In this document: positions 52,514 to 61,372 of the stretch, in pieces
Numbering within the stretch: the first letter of the stretch is position 1
Layout of the letters: every line of letters begins with the position of its first letter
Source: a bacterium
GTDB lineage: Bacteria; Planctomycetota; UBA1135; UBA2386
NCBI GenBank assembly: GCA_030432695.1
Contig: JAUILN010000013.1
Span: 277,025 to 341,024 of the forward strand
Direction of reading: 5' to 3'
DNA: 64,000 nucleotides
The notes under the pieces: generated by a model
What the model saw: the letters and a program-made list of their open reading frames with translations, nothing else
What the model was told of the DNA's origin: nothing
Databases searched by the model: none
Position numbers and translations under genes: made by a program

Positions 52514-53179
52514 ATGGTCCAGAACCGCGCCGCGGCCGGCGGTCACGAACACAATGCCGGCCGGCGGATCTGGCTGATCCGTCACGGCGAGACCACCGGT
52601 GGCTCGTCGCTGCGGCTCTGGGGTGCCACCGATGTGCCGCTCTCCGATCTCGGTCGCCAACAGGTCGCCAGTCTCGGTCCGTTCCTGCGCCACGTCGGTT
52701 TTCGTGCGCTGGTGCACTCGCCGCTCTCCCGCGCGATCACCTCGGCGCAGGTCGTGGGCGAGCAGTTGGGTGGTCTCGCCCCGTCCTCGTTCGAGTGCGA
52801 GGAAGGCCTGCGCGAGGTCGACTTCGGCGAACTCGAAGGGCAGACCGTGGCGGAGGTCCAGGCCGAGCGACCGGGTTGGCACGCGGCCTGGATGCGTGGC
52901 GACATCGAGGGCTTTCCGGGGGGAGAGACCCTCGACGGATTCGCGGCGCGCGTCGCAGGTGCCGTCGATGCGGTCCTGGCCCGGCATCCCGAGGGTGATC
53001 TCTGCGTGGTCGCCCACCGTGGTGTCGTGAAGAACGCTGTCTGCCATCTGACCGGACTGCCGCGCCCGCTGGTCCGGGCCTGGCCGCTCGACCTCGGCAG
53101 CGCGACCGTGGTGGTCGAGGAGGGCGGGCGGTTCCTGCTGGATCGCTACAACCTGGTGGCGCCGGCGGATTCGGCGTAG
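52514..53179 (+). CDS. histidine phosphatase (phosphoglycerate-mutase-like)
   Basis: 221 aa. Catalytic LIRHGETTGG with the phospho-His (about residue 24), Arg in HSPLSRAITSAQ (about 76), Glu in REVDFGELEGQ (about 104), and second His in VVAHRGVVK (about 166). The second motif and GELEGQTVAEV wording are like alpha-ribazole phosphatase (CobC) and small-molecule phosphatases rather than glycolytic dPGM. No cobalamin genes are nearby, so substrate is open. Start ATG at 52514, 16 bases after the coiled-coil gene, hence likely same transcript. Confidence 0.88.
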   Translation: MVQNRAAAGGHEHNAGRRIWLIRHGETTGGSSLRLWGATDVPLSDLGRQQVASLGPFLRHVGFRALVHSPLSRAITSAQVVGEQLGGLAPSSFECEEGLREVDFGELEGQTVAEVQAERPGWHAAWMRGDIEGFPGGETLDGFAARVAGAVDAVLARHPEGDLCVVAHRGVVKNAVCHLTGLPRPLVRAWPLDLGSATVVVEEGGRFLLDRYNLVAPADSA

Positions 53180-53249
53180 AGCCAGGGTGTACCGCCTCCA
53201 CCGCGATGCCCGGCCCAGTTGTCCTCAGGACCCCCGTGCCTACCGGCCG

Positions 53250-55151
53250 ATGTCCAGGATCGAGACCACAGCCATGTCGATTTCCGCAGCCCTCGCCCTG
53301 TCCGCGGTGCTAGCCGCCACTCCCCAGGACCCCTTCGCCGATGCCGTGCAGGAGGTCGAGCAGCAGGCCGGCCTGGACGCGGCGGCAGCAGACTCCCATG
53401 CCCGGATCGCCGCGCCGGAGCGGGCTCAGGTCAAGGCGGTGAAGTCGCCGGCATTCGTGGGGGCGGTGCGGGCCGCGGGTGCGGCGGCAATGGACCAGCA
53501 GACCTCGATGCTGAGTCCCGACGACGAGGCCGAACTGCTCGATCGTCTGTTCACCGCCGTGCGCGCCGGCCAGGGGATCAAGGGGCGGGGCCCGAAGGTG
53601 CCGCTCCGGCCGAGCATCGACGACTTCGTAAAGACCACCGAGCACGCCTGGCGCGATTTGTTCCGGGCGCTCGGCTCGGGACGACGACTGTACGATGTCG
53701 CGGCCCACATGCTGACCGCGGTCGACTCGATCCGCGAGGAACGCGCCAATCTCGAGGGCTTCGGCAAGCAGGACGCCAAGGTCCTGGCCGAGCGGTTCGA
53801 GCGGGCCGGCGACGTCGACCTGCCGACCGTGCTGAACTGGACCGAGGAGATCGTCCGGTTGGCGGTGGCGCTCGACCGCGACGACCTGCGCGAGGAGTGG
53901 CGTCGCAAGGAGACCCGCTCTCCCCGTTCCGACCACGTGGTGCAGGGCGACGTGTTGATCGACCGTGACACCGCGGCAGGGCGTCTGGTGGTCGGAGGCT
54001 TCGGCAAGAACAGCTACGACTGTGCGCAGATCGCGATCCTGATCGACCTCGGAGGCGACGACGAGTATCGCGGCGCTGCCGGTGGAGCCGGTGAAGAGCG
54101 CGAACTCGCGGTGGTCGTCGACCTCGGCGGCAACGATCGCTACGAGGCGATGGGGGAGGCCCTGGGGAGCGCGATCTTCGGGATCGGCGTGCTGGTCGAC
54201 GTTGCGGGCGACGACACCTATGAAGCGACCGTGCGCGCCGCCGGCTTCGGCAGTGCCGGGGTGGGGGCCTTCCTGGACCTCGCCGGGGACGACACCTACC
54301 GGCTCGGCGACCAGTGCGGTGGCGTGGGGCTCGCGGGCATCGGTCTGTTCCTCGATGCCGCGGGCAACGACGACCAGCGGGCCGGCGTGCAGAGCTTCGG
54401 GGTCGGTCTGCCGGGTGGTCTCGGGCTCGCCTGGGACGCCGCGGGCAACGACCAGCGCGAACTCGGGCGGGTCCGCAAGCAGCTTGCCGATGCGGCGTCG
54501 ACGACATCGTCCGGCGAGGGGCAGGAGGTCAGCGTCGGTCTCGGGGTGGGGATCGGCATCCTGCCGGTCCTCGACGGCGGCGCTGGGGTGTTCATCGACT
54601 CGATGGGCGACGACGACTACCGGACCGCCGGGCTCGCGCTGGGCGTGGGAATCCGTGGCGGCGTCGGCCTGTTCCGCGACGACGCGGGCCAGGATCGCTA
54701 CCAGGGGCAGGACGGTGTGCTGGGCGTCGGCTACGCGCACGGCATCGGTCTGTTCGTCGATGCCGGCGGCCACGACGGCTACCAGGCGCGGCGTCTGGCC
54801 TACGGCTGCGGCGAGGCCAGCGGCTACGGCGCGTTCCACGATCTCGGCGGCGGCGACGCCTATGGCGGCACCTGGCCGGCGCTGGGTGCCGCGCGCCGCG
54901 GGGGTGCCGGCGCGTTCGTCGACGGTGGCGGACTCGACACCTACGTGTTCAGCTCGGGAACGACCGATTGGCGGTTGGTCGCGACCGACGAGTCCAAGGG
55001 CCGTGCGGTCGGCGTGTTCCTGGACGTCGGCACCGAGGAGGACCGCTTCGCGTTCACCGGGCGCGCCAAGCCGGAGCCGGGCGTGCTGTCGATCGAGAGC
55101 AGCGGCGAGGGGGATGCGCGCGAGGATCACCTGATGCTGCGCGAGCACTGA
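53250..55151 (+). CDS. exported protein with about eleven Asp/Gly-rich calcium-site-like repeats
   Basis: 633 aa. A short signal peptide (Arg in n-region, hydrophobic ALALSAVLAA) leads to a helical domain (about 30-255). From about residue 265 to 570 a motif G-[GN]-x-D-x-Y recurs about every 23-35 residues: GGDDEYRG, GGNDRYEA, AGDDTYEA, AGDDTYRL, AGNDDQRA, AGNDQREL, MGDDDYRT, AGQDRYQG, GGHDGYQA, GGGDAYGG and GGLDTYVF. Between them are G-hydrophobic-GVFxDxxG segments. This predicts a beta-helix or solenoid with metal-binding turns. I know of no functional assignment for it. ATG 53250 is used; ATG 53274 is an alternative. Confidence 0.78.
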   Translation: MSRIETTAMSISAALALSAVLAATPQDPFADAVQEVEQQAGLDAAAADSHARIAAPERAQVKAVKSPAFVGAVRAAGAAAMDQQTSMLSPDDEAELLDRLFTAVRAGQGIKGRGPKVPLRPSIDDFVKTTEHAWRDLFRALGSGRRLYDVAAHMLTAVDSIREERANLEGFGKQDAKVLAERFERAGDVDLPTVLNWTEEIVRLAVALDRDDLREEWRRKETRSPRSDHVVQGDVLIDRDTAAGRLVVGGFGKNSYDCAQIAILIDLGGDDEYRGAAGGAGEERELAVVVDLGGNDRYEAMGEALGSAIFGIGVLVDVAGDDTYEATVRAAGFGSAGVGAFLDLAGDDTYRLGDQCGGVGLAGIGLFLDAAGNDDQRAGVQSFGVGLPGGLGLAWDAAGNDQRELGRVRKQLADAASTTSSGEGQEVSVGLGVGIGILPVLDGGAGVFIDSMGDDDYRTAGLALGVGIRGGVGLFRDDAGQDRYQGQDGVLGVGYAHGIGLFVDAGGHDGYQARRLAYGCGEASGYGAFHDLGGGDAYGGTWPALGAARRGGAGAFVDGGGLDTYVFSSGTTDWRLVATDESKGRAVGVFLDVGTEEDRFAFTGRAKPEPGVLSIESSGEGDAREDHLMLREH

Positions 55152-55191
55152 CGATCCCATCGCAGGTGTCCGGTAGCATCCGCAGTCTTCC

Positions 55192-56739
55192 ATGACCGCG
55201 ACCCCACGCCTGCGTTTCGCCCCTTCCCCGACCGGTCCGCTGCACATCGGCGGCGCCCGCACCGCGCTCTACAACTGGGCCGCGGCCCGCGCCCAGGGCG
55301 GCTCGTTCCTGCTGCGCATCGAGGACACCGACCGCGCGCGCTCGACCGAGGAGTCGCTGCGGCAGATCCTCGCCGGGCTGCGTTGGGTCGGCATCGATTG
55401 GGACGAAGGTCCCGAGGTTGGCGGCGCGCACGGACCCTACTTCCAGACCGAGCGACTGGAGCTCTATCAGCGCTACGCGCAGCAGCTGATCGACGGCGGC
55501 CACGCCTACGAGTGCTTCGCGACTCCGGAGGAAGTGCAGGAGGGGCGGGAGAAGCTCCAGGCTGCCGGACAACGGCCGATGTACGACCGCCGCCACCGCG
55601 ATCTGTCGGCTGCCGAGCGCGACGCGCTGCGCGCCGAGCGCGGTCCGGGCAGCCTGCGGTTCCGGATGCCGCTCGACCAGCAGTGGACCCTTCCCGACCT
55701 GTGCAAGGGCGACGTGTCGATCAACCTGGCCGAACTCGACGACTGGGTGATGATCCGGCCGGACGGCATGCCGACCTACAACTTCGCCTGCGTGGTCGAC
55801 GACCTGGAGATGGGCATCACCCACGTGGTGCGCGGCGAGGAGCACCTGATGAACGGCTTCAAGCAGGCGGTGCTATTCGACCTGCTCGGTGCCGCGGCGC
55901 CGCAGTACGCCCACATCCCGTTGATCCTCGGCAAGGGCGGCAAGAAGCTCAGCAAGCGCGAGGCGAGCGTCGACATCCTCGAGTACCGCGACAAGGGCTA
56001 CGTGCCCGAGGCGGTGTTCAACTACATCACCCTGCTCGGCTGGAGCTTCTCCGGCGACCAGGACGTGTTCTCCAAGCAGGAGATGCTGGCGAAGTTCCGG
56101 ATCGAGGACATCGGCAGCTCGGGCTCCAAGTTCGACGACGAGAAGCTGCGCTGGATGTCGGGCGACTACATCCGGCGGATGGATCCCGCCGAGCTGGTCG
56201 AGCGGGTCCGGCCGTTCGTCGGTGAGGCGATTCCGGCCGCCGTGTTCGACGCAGCACCGGGCCTCGTCCGCAACGCGGTGGCCTGCTACCAGGAGCGCAT
56301 CGAGCTGTTCGCCGAGATCGCCGACAAGGTGGCCTGGGTGTTCGCCGATGCGGTGAGCTTCGACGACCAGGCTCAGAAGAAGATGACCAAGCACGCCGAC
56401 GTGGTGCCGCACCTCGCTGCCTACGCCGATCTGCTGGAGTCCTCGAACCTGCCGTCGTCGGACCCGGCCGCGCGCGCCGCCGCCGACGCGGCGTTCCCGT
56501 TGCCGAGCAAGCAGGGGGCGGAGCCGGTCGCCGAGCCCTGCATGGGCCCCGCGGCACTCGAGGCGCAGCTCCGCGCCTTCTGCGAGGAGCGCGACATCAA
56601 GTTCGGGCACGTCGTCCATCCGGTTCGCGCCGCGTTGACCGGGACGACCGCCGGGCCGGGCCTGTTCGATTGCGTGTTCCTGTTGGGCAGGGACAAGGCG
56701 GTGGCGCGGTTGCGGGCGGCTGCCGCGAGCAACGGCTGA
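55192..56739 (+). CDS. gltX: glutamyl-tRNA synthetase
   Basis: Charges tRNA-Glu (and perhaps tRNA-Gln in organisms using the amidotransferase route). 515 aa. HIGH-type motif PSPTGPLHIGGAR at residues 11-23, the Cys-poor zinc region is absent, RGEEHLMNGFKQ near 217-228, and KMSKS-type GGKKLSKREAS near 250-260. The anticodon-binding domain starts about residue 330 and includes VLKW-like features less clearly, ending in LFDCVFLLGRDKAVARL. The sequence is the discriminating-type length. It begins 40 bases after the repeat protein; a diverged copy of the 41-nt palindrome lies 15 bases beyond its stop. Confidence 0.96.
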   Translation: MTATPRLRFAPSPTGPLHIGGARTALYNWAAARAQGGSFLLRIEDTDRARSTEESLRQILAGLRWVGIDWDEGPEVGGAHGPYFQTERLELYQRYAQQLIDGGHAYECFATPEEVQEGREKLQAAGQRPMYDRRHRDLSAAERDALRAERGPGSLRFRMPLDQQWTLPDLCKGDVSINLAELDDWVMIRPDGMPTYNFACVVDDLEMGITHVVRGEEHLMNGFKQAVLFDLLGAAAPQYAHIPLILGKGGKKLSKREASVDILEYRDKGYVPEAVFNYITLLGWSFSGDQDVFSKQEMLAKFRIEDIGSSGSKFDDEKLRWMSGDYIRRMDPAELVERVRPFVGEAIPAAVFDAAPGLVRNAVACYQERIELFAEIADKVAWVFADAVSFDDQAQKKMTKHADVVPHLAAYADLLESSNLPSSDPAARAAADAAFPLPSKQGAEPVAEPCMGPAALEAQLRAFCEERDIKFGHVVHPVRAALTGTTAGPGLFDCVFLLGRDKAVARLRAAAASNG

Positions 56740-56753
56740 TCCCGCCAGCCCGA

Positions 56754-56794
56754 AGTCTGTCGTGCTTCGTGCCTGGCACCGACTACGACAGATT
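56754..56794. repeat. REP-like palindrome, diverged copy 2
   Basis: Same 20-1-20 architecture and centre (GTGCC-T-GGCAC) as the element at 5008-5048. The right arm ends in the identical CTACGACAGATT; the left arm matches its own complement at 15 of 20 positions. It sits just after gltX, as copy 1 sits just after folE. Confidence 0.8.
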
Positions 56795-56835
56795 CGCGGA
56801 TTCGCGGCGGACGAGGGTGCCGCGTAGACCGGCGC

Positions 56836-57948
56836 ATGGGTCAGCCAACTCGTCGTTCCGTCCTGCTCGCGGGGGCCACCGGGCTCGCTGCGGGCGCGTT
56901 GCCCGGGGCCGCTCGCGTGGTCCGCAGCGGCCGACCGCGTGCCGGCCGGATTCTGGTCCTCGGTGGCACGCGGTTCCTCGGTCCGCAGATCGTCGCGGCG
57001 GCGCTCGACGCCGGCTACGAGGTCACGCTGTTCAATCGGGGGAAGTCCGACCCGGAACGGTTCGCGCACCTCGAGCAGCTCGATGGTGACCGGGACACCG
57101 GTGATCTCGCGTCGCTCGAGAAGGGCAGTTGGGACTTCGTGGTCGACACCTCGGGCTACGCGCCGAGCCACGTCGAGGCGACCGCGAAGCTGCTGGCCGA
57201 CCGGGTCGGTCACTACGTCTTCGTGTCGACGGTCTCGGTCTACGCCGATCAGTCGGCTGCGGTGGTCGGCGAGGACACGGCCGTCGGCACGGTCGACGAT
57301 GACACCGTGAAGGCCGCGACGACGATCCGCGAGGCGGTGCGTCACTACGGCCCGATGAAGGCGCTCTGCGAGCAGGCCGCCGAGGCGGCGATGCCGGGGC
57401 GGGTGAGCAACGTGCGGCCGGGACTGATCGTGGGGCCGGAAGACAACTCCGACCGCTTCACCTACTGGCCGGTGCGCGTCGCGCAAGGCGGCGAGATCCT
57501 CGCCCCGGGAGACCCCACCCAGGAGGTGCAGTTCGTCGACGTCCGCGACCTCGGAGCCTTCTGCTTCCGGGTCGGGCACGAAGAGTCGGCAGGCGTGATG
57601 AACGCGGTCGGCTTCCGGATGCGGCTCGGCTTCGAGGAGTTCCTGCACGGCTGCAAGGTCGCGCTCAACGCCGACTGCTCGTTCACCTGGGCCGACGAGG
57701 CCTTCCTGGTGGAGCAGCGGGTGCGGCCCTACATGGAGATCCCGCTCTGGCTGCCTTCGGGTCAGCGGGGTCACTTCGCCAACGACCGGGCGGTCGCGGC
57801 GGGGTTGGGGTTCCGGCCGGTCGCCGACACGATCCAGGACACGCTGGCGTGGTATCGCGGTGAGTGGCCGGAGGGGCGCGAGTGGGGGCGGGCGGGGATG
57901 AAGCCGGAGCGTGAGCGGGAGCTGCTCGCCGCCTGGAAGGGCCGCTGA
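56836..57948 (+). CDS. extended short-chain dehydrogenase/epimerase with Tat-like signal
   Basis: 370 aa. Residues 1-27 begin MGQPTRRSVLLAGATGLAAG, a twin-arginine export signal (TRRSVLL). The mature Rossmann domain starts ILVLGGTRFLGPQIVAAAL (about 38-56), followed by VTLFNRGKSD, WDFVVDTSGY, and FVSTVSVY with the catalytic Ser/Tyr region (Tyr near HYGPMKALCEQ, Lys). It matches NAD-dependent epimerase/dehydratases of the sugar/isoflavone-reductase-like group, which are often Tat-exported in planctomycetes and act on sugars in the periplasm. Cofactor insertion before export is inferred. Strand-convergent with the rhomboid gene. Confidence 0.85.
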   Translation: MGQPTRRSVLLAGATGLAAGALPGAARVVRSGRPRAGRILVLGGTRFLGPQIVAAALDAGYEVTLFNRGKSDPERFAHLEQLDGDRDTGDLASLEKGSWDFVVDTSGYAPSHVEATAKLLADRVGHYVFVSTVSVYADQSAAVVGEDTAVGTVDDDTVKAATTIREAVRHYGPMKALCEQAAEAAMPGRVSNVRPGLIVGPEDNSDRFTYWPVRVAQGGEILAPGDPTQEVQFVDVRDLGAFCFRVGHEESAGVMNAVGFRMRLGFEEFLHGCKVALNADCSFTWADEAFLVEQRVRPYMEIPLWLPSGQRGHFANDRAVAAGLGFRPVADTIQDTLAWYRGEWPEGREWGRAGMKPERERELLAAWKGR

Positions 57949-57963
57949 AGGCGACCCGAGCGA

Positions 57964-58833
57964 TCAGTCCTTCACCCAGCGGCGCACCAACTCGGGGCCG
58001 CGGTCGCCGAACCGCTCCACGTCGAACACCTCCCGTAGGGCGCTCTTGTCGCCCGGTCCGAGCGGACCTCCCAACACCTCGCGCCACGCGTGGCGGACGC
58101 TCGGGTCAGCGGCTTCGCGGGCCATCTTCAACTGGTAGTCCCAACGCAGCAGGGGGAAGCAGCACCACAGCACGCCGGTTGCGAGGACCGCGACCCATCC
58201 GGCCTGGGAGATCCGCGTGACCGTGTCGGCGCCGACCCGGCCGCGATCGAGGAACAGGTAGGTGCAGACGAAGCCGGCGATCAGGCCGCCGATGTGCCCC
58301 GCGTTGGAGACCACCGGGATCAGGAAGCCGAGCAGCAAGTTGATCGCGATCAGGCCGAGCAGTCGTCGGCCACCGTGATGGTCGAGGAAGTCGAGCTGAC
58401 CCCGGCCTTCGCGCATCAGGAGCGCCACGGCTGCCCCGAACATCCCGAACAGCGCGCCCGACCCGCCGACCAGCGGCGCGAGCGGCGAGTGCCAGAGCAT
58501 GCCGGCGACGCCGCCACCCAACGCGGCCACGACGTACAGGATGGCGAAGCGCACGCTGCCCATCCGGCGCTCGAGGCCGGGGCCGAACATCCACAGCACG
58601 TAGCTGTTGAAGGCGATGTGGATCAGTCCGCCATGCAGGAACGCGTAGCTCAACAGCCGCCAGGGCTCACCGTCCTGCACCAGCACACCGACCGCAGCGC
58701 CGTGCTCGATCAGGCTTCGCCTGCTCGGATCGATCGGGTCGGTGAGCAGCGCCATCGCGAGGTAGGCGCCGAGCACCAGGGAGGTGACCGGGATCTCGTC
58801 GAGCACGGCCAATGGGTTGGCATTGCGGCTCAT
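57964..58833 (-). CDS. rhomboid family intramembrane serine protease
   Basis: 289 aa with six to seven membrane segments. Catalytic Ser in VGGSGALFGM (GxSG, about residue 131) and catalytic His in SNAGHIGGLIAGF (about 185), plus the conserved HGGLIHIAFNSYVLW in the second helix (HxxxN). Cleaves single-pass substrates within the membrane. The C-terminal 55 residues are soluble and charged, not part of the protease core. The ATG overlaps the stop of the TPR gene by four bases; it is the last gene of a five-gene coupled cluster. Confidence 0.94.
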   Translation of the reverse strand: MSRNANPLAVLDEIPVTSLVLGAYLAMALLTDPIDPSRRSLIEHGAAVGVLVQDGEPWRLLSYAFLHGGLIHIAFNSYVLWMFGPGLERRMGSVRFAILYVVAALGGGVAGMLWHSPLAPLVGGSGALFGMFGAAVALLMREGRGQLDFLDHHGGRRLLGLIAINLLLGFLIPVVSNAGHIGGLIAGFVCTYLFLDRGRVGADTVTRISQAGWVAVLATGVLWCCFPLLRWDYQLKMAREAADPSVRHAWREVLGGPLGPGDKSALREVFDVERFGDRGPELVRRWVKD

Positions 58834-59681
58834 GATGGGCGCTCCTCTCGCACGTCACCGGGGCCGAGACGCCAGCGGAACACCTTGGCACGGGCCCGGG
58901 CCAGGCGCAGATCGGTTGGCTCCGCCTTCGGCGCCCGGGCGGTTTCGTCCCCCGGAGCGTCGGGCCGCGCCGCGCGGACGGCGAGGCGGCGCGCCTCGTC
59001 CTGGCGGCCGGCGCGTTTCGCTGCCTTCGCGCGCAGCAGGTCGACGCGCGGCTCCGGACCGAAACGGCGCTCGTGTTCGGAGCCGGCGCGCTCGACCGCC
59101 TCGTCGTCGCCGTTGCGCCAGGCGGCTGCCGTGAGGTCGTGCAGCGCTTCTCCGAACCCGAGTTCGGGGTCACGGCGTACCGCCTCGTTCAGGAAACGCT
59201 GGCCGTTCGGCGCATCGCCCGCGAGGCTGATCGAGCGACCGAGCTGATACATCGCCAACGCGTTGTCGGGCTCGAGTTCCAACGCCTTCACGAGGTGCGG
59301 GACGGCCTGCGCGTACTGGCCGAGCGCGGCGTAGACCCGCGCGACCGTCAGATGATCCGGCGCATTGTCGAAGTGCGCGAGACGGGCCAGGGCTTCGGTC
59401 AGCGGCTGTTGATCGACACCGGCGCGCCGTCGGAACCGGCTGAAGCGGTGGCGCAGCCAGGGCAAGGTCGTCGGCCAGGCGATCGTCAGGATCAACCCGA
59501 GTCCCGCCGCGAGCAAGGCCGCCTGACCGCCGTAGTGCAACACGGCCTGGAGCAGGTCATGGGCGCCGATCGGATCGGTGCGGCTCGACCAGAGGATCGC
59601 CGCCGAGACGCCGACCAGCGACCAGAGCACCAGCGCGCCGGTCAGCCGCGGCCCGTTCGCCCCGGGAGACTCAGCCGGCAT
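58830..59681 (-). CDS. membrane-anchored TPR protein
   Basis: 283 aa. Two membrane segments (about 15-33 and 50-68, the second followed by TLPWLRHRF) lead to three TPR-like repeats between about 90 and 210 (NAPDHLTVARVYAALGQYAQAVPHLVKALELEPDNALAMYQLGRSI...). A basic, Ala/Arg-rich tail follows (LRAKAAKRAGRQDEARRLAVRAA). TPR proteins bind partner proteins; the partner is unknown, but the rhomboid encoded immediately downstream (ATGA overlap) is a good candidate. Start overlaps the galT-like gene by 11 bases. Confidence 0.8.
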   Translation of the reverse strand: MPAESPGANGPRLTGALVLWSLVGVSAAILWSSRTDPIGAHDLLQAVLHYGGQAALLAAGLGLILTIAWPTTLPWLRHRFSRFRRRAGVDQQPLTEALARLAHFDNAPDHLTVARVYAALGQYAQAVPHLVKALELEPDNALAMYQLGRSISLAGDAPNGQRFLNEAVRRDPELGFGEALHDLTAAAWRNGDDEAVERAGSEHERRFGPEPRVDLLRAKAAKRAGRQDEARRLAVRAARPDAPGDETARAPKAEPTDLRLARARAKVFRWRLGPGDVREERPS

Positions 59682-60624
59682 GGTCACACACCTCTTCCCA
59701 CGCGCCACGGACCCGCGCCGCACCCTCGGCTGCCGGCACCGTGTTGATGAACATGTCGCCACCGAGTTCGAGCCCCGCCAGGAACCCGGTCCGCGGTTGG
59801 ACCTCGAAGTGCCAGTGGAAGTCGACGCCGGGCACGCGGTGCAGCCACACGTTGAACGGCGTCGAGGCGAACGCGCGGTCGATCGCCGCACACACGCCGC
59901 GCAGGGCCGCCACCAGCTCGCCGTCGTGTGCAGCCGAATCGTCGAAGGGCGTCGTGCCGTCGTGTGGCACGATCCACGTCTCGTGCGGCAGCCGCGGATG
60001 GCGCGGCGCCAGCACCGTGTAGGCACCGGTCTCGGCGATGATCCGCCCGTCGCGCCGTGCGCCTTCGAGCTCCCGATCGACCAACGAGCCGTCGCGTCGC
60101 TCCGCCGCGAGTTCGGCGAGCAACCGTGGCGGCGGTTCCGGCAGCCCGAGGATCTGGCTGTGGTTGTGCGCGATCGACGCGCCGGCTTCGCGGCCGACGT
60201 TCTTGAACAGGAAAGCGCAGCCCACGCCGTCTTGCGCCTCGAGCCAGGCGAGCCGTCGGCGCCACAGCGCGACCACGTCGAGCCAGTCGGCCACCGCCAC
60301 GCGGCCGGGTTGGATCACGTGCTCGGGCCCTTCGGCCACGACCTCGTGCCAGCGCGCCGCGGGGAACAGATTGGGGAACGCACGTGCCCGCCAGCCCGGA
60401 GTATCGGGAGCCGAGCCGTCGCGGCGGATCGCGTCGCGCTCGGGCGGCGTCTCGGCCTCGGCGCCGGCGCAGAACGGGCACCCGTGCGAGCCATCGCGGC
60501 CCGCGACGGTCTTCAGCGGCCGGACCTGGCGGCCGGGAGCGACCAGGATCGGCCGGCCGGTGCCCGCCTCGTGGACCACCTGGGTGGACCTCGCACCGGG
60601 GTCTGCTGGGTTGTCTTGCTTCAT
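59671..60624 (-). CDS. galT: galactose-1-phosphate uridylyltransferase-like HIT protein
   Basis: 317-aa member of the GalT branch of the HIT superfamily, which transfers nucleotidyl groups between sugar phosphates through a phospho-His intermediate. Zinc-site Cys in HGCPFCAG (about 47-54), NLFPAARWHEVVAE, active-site triad AHNHSQILGLP (about 153-163), and HFEVQPRTGF (about 272-281). The usual HPHGQ is HNHSQ, seen also in ADP-glucose phosphorylase-like members, so the base could be ADP or UDP. The genes for GalE/GalK are absent here. Starts inside the SemiSWEET gene end (4-base overlap). Confidence 0.88.
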   Translation of the reverse strand: MKQDNPADPGARSTQVVHEAGTGRPILVAPGRQVRPLKTVAGRDGSHGCPFCAGAEAETPPERDAIRRDGSAPDTPGWRARAFPNLFPAARWHEVVAEGPEHVIQPGRVAVADWLDVVALWRRRLAWLEAQDGVGCAFLFKNVGREAGASIAHNHSQILGLPEPPPRLLAELAAERRDGSLVDRELEGARRDGRIIAETGAYTVLAPRHPRLPHETWIVPHDGTTPFDDSAAHDGELVAALRGVCAAIDRAFASTPFNVWLHRVPGVDFHWHFEVQPRTGFLAGLELGGDMFINTVPAAEGAARVRGAWEEVCDHAG

Positions 60625-60953
60625 CGACCGGTCGGGTCCGGGTCACTGCCGCGGAACAGCCAGAATTGCAGCAGGATGGTGGCGGTCAGCAGCGTACCGG
60701 GGACGTTGGCGGCGACGAGGTACCAGTCGATCGGATCGAGCGCGAACGCGTAGAGTGTGAACAGCAAGAAGCCCAGGCACGACAGGCCGAACGTCGGCAG
60801 CGACAGGCCTTGGGTCGAGCGGCGGCGTGCGTTGGCCAGCACCTGCATCGGCAGGCCGAGGCAGGTGTAGACGATCATCGTGATGGCTGCGGCGGTGCCC
60901 AGGGCATCGGCCAACGTCCACCCGTCTTCGGTGGCGATCAGGGCGACGAACAT
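60621..60953 (-). CDS. SemiSWEET/PQ-loop sugar-transporter-like protein
   Basis: 110 aa with three membrane helices (about 14-36, 49-68, 73-98) in a single triple-helix bundle, as in bacterial SemiSWEETs, which dimerise to form a sugar pore. The PQ motif of the first helix is present as LGLPMQV. Sugar transport beside a GalT-like enzyme is biochemically coherent, but the substrate is not inferable. ATG 60953 is chosen because upstream in-frame codons are Arg/Cys-rich and overlap the lipoprotein gene. Confidence 0.85.
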   Translation of the reverse strand: MFVALIATEDGWTLADALGTAAAITMIVYTCLGLPMQVLANARRRSTQGLSLPTFGLSCLGFLLFTLYAFALDPIDWYLVAANVPGTLLTATILLQFWLFRGSDPDPTGR

Positions 60954-60957
60954 CGAT

Positions 60958-61371
60958 TCACAGCGCGTCCGGCGTGGGCGGTGGCGGCAGCTCGGCCGCC
61001 TCGTGGCGCAGGATGCGTCCACCGCGGATGGTGTCGCTCGGGAAGTCCTCGGGGAACCTGGGCGACGCGTGCCGGTCGCCGAACAGTCGGTAGCGGATTC
61101 GGAGGTGCGCGGCGCCTTCGCCGGCCGGTAGGTCGACCAGCCGCAGACCGTCCTCGAAGCGCTCCCGCTCGAACGCCGGCTCGCAGTCCAGCTCCAGGAT
61201 CGTCAGGCGGCGGTCGGAGACCGGCAGCTCGATCGTCTGGGGCTCGGGGCCGAGCTCGTGCTCGATTTCCAGGTAGCCCTCGAGACGGGGCGGCCAGTCG
61301 GAAGGCGGCAATGTCGAGCAGCCGGCTCCGAGGAGGCCGGCGACGACCACAGACAGTACAGTCCTCGGCAT
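60958..61371 (-). CDS. small lipoprotein, unknown
   Basis: 137 aa. Residues 1-18 (MPRTVLSVVVAGLLGAGC) are a signal peptide with a GAGC lipobox. The mature chain is acidic, beta-rich (GYLEIEHELGPEPQTIELPV; LRIRYRLFGDR) and ends in a Pro-rich segment, like outer-surface lipoproteins that contain a small barrel. First gene of the five-gene cluster ending in the rhomboid; spacing to SemiSWEET is four bases. One base separates its start from the TTG of the divergent propeller gene. Confidence 0.7.
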   Translation of the reverse strand: MPRTVLSVVVAGLLGAGCSTLPPSDWPPRLEGYLEIEHELGPEPQTIELPVSDRRLTILELDCEPAFERERFEDGLRLVDLPAGEGAAHLRIRYRLFGDRHASPRFPEDFPSDTIRGGRILRHEAAELPPPPTPDAL

Positions 61372-61372
61372 C

